Below are positions 42,762-54,700 of a stretch of DNA of 64,000 bases, in pieces; within the stretch, counting starts at the first letter, position 1, and the number at the start of each line of letters is the position of its first letter. The notes under the pieces are model-generated. The model saw only the letters and a list, made by a program, of their open reading frames with translations, made no database searches and was not told the origin of the DNA. A program made the position numbers and the translations under genes. This DNA is from Karalla daura (taxonomy: Eukaryota > Chordata > Actinopteri > Chaetodontiformes > Leiognathidae). The stretch lies in contig CM055207.1 of the NCBI GenBank assembly GCA_029224185.1, positions 13,892,791 through 13,956,790 of the forward strand, written 5' to 3'.

Positions 42762-45700
42762 GGTGAAAAACCATGCAGACATAGGGAAGACATGCAAACA
42801 CCACACAGCTGCCCCATCACCTCAGTTATAAAGTGTATGATGAAAAGTTTATTGCTAACTGAACTGAAGTCAGAGTCTGTTTTTTTTTTTGGGACGATGA
42901 CTTGGCATGAGGGGTGACGATAGTTCAGAAAGGCGCCGGTGGCCTTAAGCGGATAATGCACTGATAATTCACCATCCTCTTGCCCTTAATCACTCATGAA
43001 ACTCTTTTGAAATACACCAGACTATCGTAAAAAAAGGATTATCACTTTTTTTCAAGCTTGAGATAGGATGGAGTTTTTCTTAAAAGGTGACACTTTTTTG
43101 AGATTAATCACATTCACAGCACATAAAGGACATAATTGCATTCGTAAAATGGTTTACACGTTGGTACTTGTTGAATAATGAGGTTGTTGTAAAATGGCTG
43201 CTGTGAGTCATTCTCTGGAAGAAACCAATAATTCAACCGTAGGCAACTTTTTATCTATTATTTTGAAGAAATATTAGATACCAGGTTTTGATCCAAGGCA
43301 TAGTGGTTGTTTGAAGGCTCACTTTTTTGCTCATTCCAAACAAATAATGAGTGATCATGGTTGTCGACAATGAAAGGACTGGAATAAACAAAACCGACAG
43401 CTTTATGTGTGTTCCAGTAAACGGGAACAAGGAGCCTTTTAAATGTGCTCGTGATGGATTTTTGAGCCGAAGAAACTGTTGGGCTTGAGTATTCAAGCGT
43501 ATAACGTCATTTATTACAATTTGAGACTGTCAGTGGAAGATTATATACCAGGAGTTACAGTCTCAGGCTAAGGTCACACAGTGTTTGTGGTATTGGACCA
43601 AAGTGATGCAATGAGCCAGACATTTCTCACTGGATCACTGTGCAAGTTGCTTTTTTTTTTGTGGTGGTGGTGGTGGTGGTGTGGGGGGGTTGTTTCTGTG
43701 GCCAGACTGACCCGGTTTCTTCGTTTGTCCTTCTGTGTTCATGTCTCTTCTTTCCGACACCCCCCCTAACCACTAACCCCCCCTGCACTCCCTTCTGGCT
43801 CTCGCTTGGCCTCATGGTCCAGAAACCAGAAACTCCATAAACAGGTCACGATCGCTGGGATTGAAAGTGCGTAAATGCCCAGGCTTCCTCAGCATGGCCC
43901 AGTAATTTCAACAAGGTAGTCAGTCACATCACTAATGCCGTGACGTCGTGTGTCAGAACCGGTCTAAATGGTTTGTGGGAGTGTTTGATTATGTATCCCC
44001 CGGGCAAGAAGGTTTCCCTGCGCAGCTTAAAATTAATCAGTCGGCCACTTCGGTCAACATAATGAGGCCACAAAATTTACAGTGAGCGCAGTTATCTGTG
44101 AAATATATAATACAGGCAGGTTTCAGAGTCTAACCTTTTACCCACTTTCAGAGCAGCTGGTAGCATCCATTGATGGTCAGCACTGGAGGATAATACCGTA
44201 GGATAATAATGATATTGACATGCAAACATCTCCAAAGTGGTATTAACACATAGAACTAGGACATGAAAACTAAGTACTAACTTTTCAGGGCTAGAATGAC
44301 AAATACTTGTCATCTGTCGATGTGTCCATCTGTGCACGCGACCCGCTTCCTGCTTGACCCGTGCCAGTCTCCCCTCCGACGGGGGAGGCGCAGCACGTAG
44401 CTCTCCCCGTGGGAGGAGAGGAGTGTGTGAGCATCCACCATGTCCACCGTCTTCCTGTCACATTACCATACGCTCCTGCAGTAGGACTGCTAATTACGTC
44501 TGCGTGTGTGACAGCCGCACTGCCAAGGTGGTGGGAGCAGGACGGCTGGGAAGTGGGGGAAGAGCGTCGGAAGGAGTGGGGAGGGGGCCCGACTCTCTCT
44601 TCCCATGTGAGTGTAGAAGCGTGAGATGTAGACATGGGGAGGATGATAATTTTGTCGTAATTCTTGCTTGGTTTCACTGTGAAGGGGAAAGCAGACGTCT
44701 TTCGTCGCGTCCCCATCTGAGTTTTGCTTGATTTTTCGCAACTTAAAATGCTGCTAATTGGACGGTGATGAAACACTTAGGGGCCCAGAGGAAGGGAGGA
44801 CCTCAGCACTTCTCCGTCATATAAGATGAAGTGGGACACTATAGCTAACCAGGACTGCCAATCCAGGCACATTTTTTATTTATTCGCTGACAGCCTGGCA
44901 TGGTGGTGTGTATTGCTATTTTTACAGCTATTCTGGTGCACAGCCCAGTCAGTGGTCTATTGGAGTTTCAGCCTCCAGAGGTGAGTCTCAAACAAGCACA
45001 GACACAGATAAACCTCGGAAAATCTCAGCGAAGGAGAGTCAAGCTCTGTGATGTTCCCATGGTGTTCCTGCTGCTACGCGGCTCTCCGGGGGATGGGACA
45101 GTCACTGAGCTGTGGGAGAGGGAAAAGCAACTGGAAGGATGACGGTTCGTCACCTCCGAGACGACAACGGATGTAGAAGATCTTAGACCTGGTCCCAAAA
45201 GGCGCTCCACACTTTAACACTGCCTGCCCCCTCTCTCTCTCTGTCCCTGCCTCGCTCTCTCGTGCGTGACTCCTCCATCTGCACACTTGTGTTTTCCGGT
45301 ATTTTCAGACTGCCGAAGCATCCGGTCCCAAATTGTGCCTGTCGCATCTGGAAAGGGAAAAAAAAAAAAAAGAGACACCAAATTTCCCTGATCTTTGCCT
45401 TCTTGCACCAGCTCCCCTGTCCGTTATCAAATCATATTCATGATATTACAACTTGTGTGAAAGGCCGATGCGGTCTTGCAGCTGCTTTCATCACAGGTCT
45501 ACTGTTGCGGCAGCACGTTGAAGCTGCTTAGATCTTGTATCCGGGCTCAATTACACAGTCCCTCCTAAAAGAGGCTGGGACAGGGCAGCCAGACTGTGAA
45601 AAAGTTTTGGTGGAAACAGTCAAAAAAAATTTTTTTCTAGTTTTCTTGTTTGTTCACACCTGGATGCAGCTGATGCTCAAGTTTTATGCCTGTTAATACA

Positions 45701-48700
45701 TATGTATGTGCACAGTGTGGAATTTTGACAGCGACACAACTGAGGTTTTTTTATACGTATTTTGCCAAGACGAATTTTAAAAGGTTAATATTCAATAGTT
45801 AAGCAATTATTATGTAACTTAAACACCCGAAACATTAATTACTGATCAGTTGGATGCATTGTTGTCATGTCATCTTTTCTCTGAATCACAACTACATTAC
45901 CATTCCAATCACAATAGCATTCCTGGTATGTTCATGTTCCTCTTAATCCTTTATGACTTAATGATTCCTGCTCGTTGTGTCTTAATCTAGTCCCTCTCAC
46001 ACTCTGCAGTCCTCCTCCTCTCATCCCAATAGCCTACTTTATTTGGATGCTATTTGAAGGACATGGGTTTAACGGGCCTCCTAACGACTTCCATCTAATC
46101 TGTCAACACACAACGAAGATGGTATGGAAATGTCTGCTAGCACGCACAGACACATGCAACATTGGACCACCCCCCTCTTGACAGAAAGAGAACAGCAGGA
46201 CAGATGGAGGACAATTAAGACACCGCAGCTAGGCTGAATATGGACAATCAGAGCTATTCTTAAATGTGGGCAACGGCAAAGGTGTAAACAGAAATAATCA
46301 TGGTAAAGGTTCCTTGTACAATGAGTCACTCTGAATCTGCATAAAAGGTAAAGCGTTTATTTGAGAGCTGCATGTAAAGTACATCATTACCGTCACGCTC
46401 AATCCATGCTGTAATGATTGTTGGCTCTTTAGGAAATCTTAGTTATGGTGGTGCACAGAAAAGAGACTTATACTCATCTCATAGGCGATGAATGTTTTCA
46501 TGAACATTTTCAGTGTGTTAATAAGCAGTTCAAGAGCCATTGTTCAAACAGAGCTCACTTAAAGTGTACTCCCTTCATTTGTCAACTTTTCGTCAACTTA
46601 ATTGGTTCTGGGAGGCCGTTCCACTGTGTTACTTTCACGCCTTTAAGCAGTGATTTTCGTATCACTGATACTACGCTGATCGAGGGGGACGACAGTGAGA
46701 GCAAAGTTAGCGCTGAATTTAAATGTCCCGCAGCGGTAATAGTGTTAAAGGTGCTGCTGAAATGAGAAGCGGTGGACATGTTCATTTGAAAGCCTCCTTT
46801 TTCGTGCTGCTGTTGTAGCAGAAAGTTCAACAATGTGCTTGGATTTTCATTGGCTGATTTATTCAGGATAATTTGCCAGAGACCTTAATGCATTTTCTGA
46901 ATTTCTGAGAAGAATCTGCGGTCTGTGGGTAAAAGGCAGGAGAGAAGAAAAAAAAAAGTACTTCAAATTCATGTGACAGCCAACATTCACCTTGCTGAAC
47001 TGAGACACAGTTACGTCATTCACCTTTTACCCCTTGGAAGGTTTCCTCCACCGGAATTCTTTAATAAGAGTCTCTTCATCTTTTACAGGCAGAAGGATCC
47101 TCCTTCTTGCAGATGGGAGCGTCTCTGGAGCAGCAGATTGTCTGCATGTTCAAGGTATGTGTTTTCTCTGCGACAATAAGTGACAATCAAAACGCAGTTA
47201 GAGTGCCTGGTGGCAAAAAAACCCCACTGTGGATGTCCTTCCAAATGTTAATAGGGCCGATCCTGCCAAATGGCACTGCTCAGGCCGATTAAATCATGTG
47301 AGGGCATCCCAAACATCAGTTGGGGAATCCCTGAGCTGATTATCTGGCCTGATATCCACGTAGTGATACAATCTGTGGTTATGATAGTATGCGCAAAGTC
47401 TCATGAGATCAGAGGGCTTGATGTCACTGATGTTGTTGGAGTCGATGTGATTATCTGAGTAAAATCTCTGACATTTCATAATCTGATGGGACCATTTCCC
47501 CAATTGAGAAATTGACAGATTGGAGAAATCCCTGTTAAGATTTTTAAAAGCTGTCTGTTATAAGTCTGGCTCATCCACAGAGGACAAAATCTGCCCCCCA
47601 ATGCTTGTAATCGCACTAGTTAGGCATGATAGCCTTTAGCTTGTATTCCTACAAAATTCCACACGTGTAAAACTACGTTGAACATAACTGTTTGTCTCAT
47701 TTTTCCTCTATACGTCAGCTCATGGAGGAGTACGACTGGGGCGAGTTTGCCGTGATCACCAGCCTGCTACCAGGTTACGACACCTTTGTGGATATAGTAC
47801 AGTCCTACACAGATACCTCCTACTTCCTGTGGAATCTACAGGACATCATGTCCATGGAAATGTCTGTTGGGGCGAACGATGTGAGGACCAAACGCTTGCT
47901 GCAACAGGTACAACGTGACACAAGAGGCCTGGACTGGCTTGCATCAGATACTCCTCAGTCTGTTGCAAAGATTGTGTGTAAAGCCCTTGTATTGAAACCA
48001 CGTTCCACCTTGCCTGTAAAACCTTCAAACTGTGTAAAGAAATGTTAGCCAAGTCATTTAATGCAGTTACATTTCCTCAGGAGATTCAGTTCAACTTTTG
48101 GCGATTCATTTGTTTTTGTTAAGTTAGCAACAGTAGTTTAGAATGAGTTTTAGCTTTTACCGGGTTAGTACGGAGGAACAGTTGGTGCATTCACAAACCA
48201 GTGATCCCTAGTAGTGCAGTTCAATGCTCACACTTGAATTTCTTTCTGTTTTTGGATAACTCCAAATCGGGAACTTTGCCACTCACTTTTTTCCTCTGTC
48301 TCCAGCTGGATTCCCGTATCCTGCTGGTGTACTGCTCCTATGAGGAGGCACAGTACTTGTTTCGTCAGGCGTCTGAGGCGGGTCTGCTGGGACCGGGCTA
48401 CATCTGGATCCTCCCCAGTCTGGCCGTGGGCAACCCTGACAGCCCTCCACCTGACAGCTTCCCCGTTGGTGTTATTGGAGTGATTACAGACCAGTGGAGG
48501 AAGAGCTTACGGCAGAGGGTGAGGGAAGGAGTCGCCATAGTGGCAAAAGGCGCCGAGAGCTTCAAGAAGCAGCACGGTTTTATCCCTGAAGGACACGGCG
48601 ACTGTAACAAGCTGACTAAACATTCAGACAACAACACTCTGTTCAGGTGAGCTAGACGCAACACAACTCCTGTTCACTAATGAATGTATAGGCATGAAAC

Positions 48701-51700
48701 CACATCTTTCCCTCTTTCATGTGACTTCACTAGCACACGCTGAAGTATGAGAGTATTTTGTGCCTCTTGTACGTTTGCTCGGGAATGCAAATGATCCTGG
48801 ATAAATTACTCATAGCCCACTCTGTCATGGCTTTGCACTTTAACAGACAGTGAAATCACTTGGTAGGAACACCCTGCCCTCCACCAATCAGCTGCCTCTC
48901 TCTTCCCCTAATGAGCTACCTCTAGTCTCACACGCTAGCCCTCTCAGGGGACCTTAAGTCTTAATTAGGAAGTGATCATTGTGTGTGTTTACCTGTGTAA
49001 ATGAATATGCAGATCAGCATGTGATGTCGAATCACAGTCCTTGATTGCAGGTTGTGCACCTACTTATGACTTTTACGTTCCCGTGCCTTGCAGGCACATG
49101 CTGAATGTGACATGGGAGAGGAAAGACCTGTCCTTCAACAACCAAGGCTTCCTCTCAAACCCCTCCATGCTCATCGTTGCCTTGGACCGAGAGAGACTCT
49201 GGGACAAGGTACTGATCACCAAAACACAAAAACAAAAGGATTGTGTCATGATGCCGTACAAACAGCCAGATTTCCTGTATTTGCACTGCATGGCACAAAA
49301 AAACATGAAAAAACATGACATAATAGACCTGACAAGGTCAAACAAGTTATCAGGTATTGTGAATGTTGTGGACTCGCATGGCTGAGGCTGACTGACAGTG
49401 ACATTTGAACAGGCTGGAGATCCATTGTAAGTTTTTGAGAATTTGACTTTCAGCATAAATCAATCAATCATTTCTGGACGGTGACACTGGGCAGACCTGA
49501 AATTTGCACCTGATCTAATCAATATAGTCACTGAGATACAAATTAATGAGACGCCTTGAAGGCTCTGAAAACCTTTTTCGCAGCTTGTTAGTGTGAGTGA
49601 TGGGCCTCTGAGTTACGTCACAAAAAAGACCTCTGAATGTGTTGTGAGTGGTGAGGTACCCTATTGGCTGTCAGTCCAGTGTAGATGAAATAGTATGATA
49701 AGTCTTTGAGCACTCGCATTGCTTTCCTCATCAGCTTTTGAGCACTGGTTGTTACTGATGGCTGCAACCTCTGACTTCATTGTGGATAAGGTTGAACAGG
49801 CACAACACACTAACTTTCAGTCTCTTTCACCTCACGTAGCTCCCTTTGTTTTCCGTCCTTCAACTGCCCGGGTTTGAGAGACGCATGTCACAGTTCAAAA
49901 ACCTCTGACTTGTGAACATGATGTGACTGAATGCAACAGGCTTTCACCCGATGTCCAGATGAACTGTTGGTTGAGGAAAAGCGGCTTCCCTAAAAATCTT
50001 AACTCGTACAATTGATCGGGAAACGACTCCCAGCACCTCGTGAACGTTACCTGTAGGTGATATTTGACAGCACAAGTATCAATGTGATGACAAATTTAGC
50101 AATGTTGTGTGTCTGCGTGTGTTTCCTGTTTAAGCCAAATCCGCTTTGTACTCCCGTTTCATTATTACTGTGTGTTTCAATTTTATAGCTTATTTTCATT
50201 CCCTTTCACACACACACACACACACTGTTCAAAGCCTGGGGGTGTATTGAAAAAGTGCTGCTAAACAGAGACCTGAATGTAATCTCACAGCTACAGTTGA
50301 ACTCATTTATTTCTACCCTGGAAAGACCAACCTACTTTGTCAATGTCACCTCCTGGCTGGTGTGTATTTAAGCAATATTACCCGAGAGGGTGTGCTCTAA
50401 CTTCAGTGAGACTAGCGCCTCAGTCCCGGCCGCATCGCCGTTGTCGTGCTCAAACGACATTAAAGCACACCCTCGAGGGTAATATTGTGCTTATACAGCC
50501 ATTACCAACAGAGATAAACTGTGTAATCAAAGTATATCCACGTTGACGGACAATTTACTCTCAAAATGGAAAAGGCTTTTTGCGAGTGTGCTTCCCGTTT
50601 CCATGGAAACACATGCGGTGTGACTAATAGCTGAAACACAATCAGTCACGTCAGTAAACTCCTGTGTGTAACAGAACCTAGTTTAGCACTACCAGGAATA
50701 GTCCGACCCTTAATAACAACCTGGTAACAAACTCTCTGAGCTCACGTTAATGTTTTATTGTGGTCTCGGAATTTCCCAAACTAAATCAATACTGCACAAA
50801 TAAACAGAAAATGCTCACTTTAATCCCAAAAGTTATGACAACTATGCTGATTCTTTGCCTCTCATGGATGTAGCTCTGCATTTATTTGAAGGTATAATGA
50901 GGGCCAAAGCCAAACATTTCCATTACTCTAGATTATTTAAAAGGCCCAAAGTTGCATAAACAGAGAAAAAAATAGAGGTAATCACCTCTGTTTTATCCAA
51001 CAAAATATTCATAGGCCACATTTCTTAAAAAACATTTTCACCATGATCACAATAGCGAAGGGAATACCTTCTCGGATAAAATGGGGCACTTTTTATATTA
51101 AATAAAAAATGCTGTTTTAATTGTTGTATAAATGTGGCTTTGGCCAGGAACACCCTACCGGAGGACCTGTGGACTGTTCTGCCTATTTAGGGTTATCATA
51201 GAAATGAACTTGCACACTGCCATTAAAATGACAGTTGTTGTTCATAAGTTCCAGGTGGGACCTTTGCCGTTTAGCAGGTGATGTTGTAGAGCTAAATGAG
51301 AGACTTCCAAAGGGCTCCTGTTTTCCTGGCCATCACATAGCAGGTTGCTCCTCCATTTTCTCTTATCCCAATAGCTCTGGAAAGAGCTTGAGACCCGTGA
51401 CTGTCATTATTTCTCTTTTATCCTGAAATGGATGCATGAGCTAAGCGTGCTGTCAAGCGGATTTGAGCATGTTGTAAATTTCTTCTTGTGCGTGTATGTA
51501 CGGACATGGTCTTGTCTCTGAAGTGGTCCATATGTGCAGGTGTAGATCTAGACGTGTACATCCATACGTTATGTACTCATGTTCAGGTGTGGTGTTGATG
51601 TACTGCTGCTCTTTAGACACGCTGCCAGCAAAAAGACAGCACCTACAACCCCACAGCATCCTGTGCTTCTTCTCTCTTGTTCCCTCTGTCCTGGTTGTAA

Positions 51701-54700
51701 CCAGGACAGAGGGATCTCTCGCTACTTGTCATGTAGGCCAACCATAATAATGACTAGTTGTGTACTTGCTCTTTTCAAGTCCCTGTCCTGCAGTGTGACA
51801 CCTTGACAGTTAAACGTGCCATTGTCCCTCATCATCATCTGAGGGATGCTGCTGGGCCACATTTTCAGAGTCCCTGTTCACTGCCGGGCATCTCTCCAAG
51901 TTTTTCTTTTATTTCCCCTTTCTCACTACCCCACTTGTACAAACCTATAAAACTGCCTTTAAAGGCCCTAAACTGCGAAAATCAATATTAGTATGTTTAC
52001 ATGACAGAAATTACTAGTGGTGAAGAGTCCAAAGAGTGATTATCTTCAGACTGTGCAGTTTCCAGCAGCCTCTTGTTTCTACAGCAAAACTTTACAGTTT
52101 TGGTCCACTCTCATTGCCCTCATCAATCTCATTTCCAGCAGGAGCAGGCGGCTGTTTTCAGCGAGAAAACTCTAATAAATCGTCTATACACTACCTGCCC
52201 AGCACCACACTGCAACAGCACAAGGTTAGCAATTAGCTGGTGAACGTAGTCGAACATTTAGGAGCCAAAGACCTGGAAATCTGTCACCATAAACGAGACT
52301 AAAAGAAGAGTGAATGTTAGACTTTACCACCTAAAAAGTGTGATGGGAACTAGAAATAACTATGAGTCTTTATTATAAGTGGAAGAGACGAGGAGCGCTG
52401 TGGGAGAACTTAGGAATGTGATAAAAAGGTCTAAAGATAATGGCGTGCAGAGAGTGTCTGTTACGATCAATGGGAAGATTTCACTAATAACTTTGAATCT
52501 GACACTGGGAGTCGAGAGTGGTGTTTAGGTACAAGCACAAAAAAGCTGAGAAAAATGTACTGAAGCAAAAAAAACACTCTTCTTAGTTAAAGGAATGTAC
52601 TTGCCCTTTAAAATGACATACATAAAGCTGTAAAAATAAAAGTATTTGACAAATGTGCTTCATATTTAAACAGGCTACAGCTGGCTTTTCTGGGTACTGT
52701 TAAAATAGGAAAAGCCACACGCACATACACATGTGGAGGAATTAATGCTTTGCTCTGATTTCTTTCATGAATGGTTGGGAAATTCCAAGATCCTCACACT
52801 GCTTTTTAAAGCAGGATCCAGTGATCAATAACAGACGCCCTCCCAGCACCTTGATGAGTCCGGGAGTGACAGGTGGATGACAGAGCTTCTTCTTTAAGAT
52901 GCTCCATGAGGTTGAGCTGATTGATCCTCACAAATGGCGTCTCGCGACTCCGTCATTCACAGATGGTACGGAGAAACAAATCACCGTCTCACACATCACA
53001 CCGTACCTCCGTGTAGATTTGTAAGTCATCCATGTGTGAAGAAGGCAGCGCGCCGGTATGACTAACCAGGGGAAGAGATTCGGGAGTCGCTATGAAAAAG
53101 AGGTCTCATTAGAGCTGTGAGGGAGCGACTCTCACATGCAGAAAGTCGGCGCTGGCTCAGCTCAGCACGGCTCATTAGGTCGGGGTAGATGTGACAAACA
53201 GTCCTGGCTCTCGCAGAGAGAGGGCCACGCCGGGACCCGGATGGAGTTATCGATTGTGCGATTTGGTATTATACAGCAAATTTGGTCCAAAGTGGCTCCG
53301 TCTGACATTAAAGATCACAATCTGCTGCTTTTTTTTTTCTCTTTCAGCCGCCTCCTTCTTAGAGTATATCATTGTCTGTCAGCATCTGTTTGCCGATTCT
53401 GATCAAGTCAGGGAGCTTTGTCGGTGCGAAGCTTCCTCCTCCATTATTCATGCAGATCTGCTAAAAGCTGAACATATTTTAAACACACACAGGCATAAAA
53501 GGCAGACAGTAAATAGCATTAATCACATGAATGAGTTCCTGTTTATGAGCAGTGACATTTCAATTTGTTTATTCAGTTGAAAAAAAAAAGAAAATTAATA
53601 ATTGATTAATCAGTCAACATAATGAACACAGATTGAAGGCAACACATGCTGGGATGTATTATTAATGGGACGCAGTCAGTTTGCTCTTTGTTTCATTTTC
53701 TGGCTTTTTTTTTTTTTGGTCCCACTCAAAAGACTTGTAAGTCTCCCCAATGTATGAATTAATGAATTCTGCTCTTCTTTCATCTTCTAATCCTCTTCCT
53801 CCAGGTCAGCACATGCAAATTCTTTTTCTTTAGAAAATGAAGAACAAATCACCCTGTGAAAGTAGTGAAGGAGAAAACCGGTGACGAGAGAGATAATATA
53901 CCAAAGTAATACTGCAGAGTGAAAGTACTCTCTTACTAGTAAAAGTACAAGTCACGTCCCCAAAAATAGATGAAAAAGTGGCATGAAATGGAAATATTGA
54001 ACTACTAGAAGGTTGCGCTTGAGTAAACCTTCTTAGTTGCCTTCTCTTCCACCAGAGCATCCATGGCAATTATGTGTTGTCTCTTGTGCTCCAGGTGGGC
54101 ACGTACGCTCGAGGGATCCTCCAGGTCCGGTACCCGGTCTGGCCTCGGTACAGCAGCTTCCTGGAGCAGGTGTCGGACGACCGCCACCTGACCGTGGCCA
54201 CGCTGGAGGAGCACCCCTTCGTCATCGTGGAGAACGTGGACCCGGGCACGGGCACCTGCGTCCGCAACACGGTGCCCTGCAGGCGCCAGGCCAACAACAC
54301 GGAGAGGTGCGCGCAGCGACACATATAGAGAGGGAAAAGCTTCACAGACAAGACGGACGAGTGTTGTATTCTACCTGCAGTTTGTGTTTGAATGAAACCT
54401 CCGTTGCAACCCCATTGTTTTTAGTCGCAAGTGGGGATTTAGTGACCCATTTTTCTCTGGGTAGCAGATTGAGATTACATTTGCTTAATTTGATTACATA
54501 ATAATGATAATACCTCCGTGTCTGTTTAGCCAGAGCTCCGCAGCTCAACGCAATCTTACAAGTTCAGTTTGTGTCACGTTGTGTAAGATTATGTAAATCA
54601 ATCAAGTTCTGATCTCTTCAAACAGAGCGAGCTGTGGGTATTACAAAGATTTTCACAGTTGTCAACTTTTATCTTACGTCGGCCGTCCTCCTCTCACCCA

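Larger units (their letters stand above)
49209..54094 (+). other. grin2c: grin2c intron 6
   Basis: 4.9 kb without recognised exons. Contains an imperfect inverted repeat (50367-50493), a perfect 34-bp palindrome (51681-51714), and a short CA array at 50211-50226. Otherwise AT-rich unique-looking sequence. Confidence 0.8.

Noticed and set aside
54037..54501. 154-codon open frame overlapping grin2c exon 7
   Set aside because: Out-of-frame reading of the exon; the correct frame is 54095-54306.
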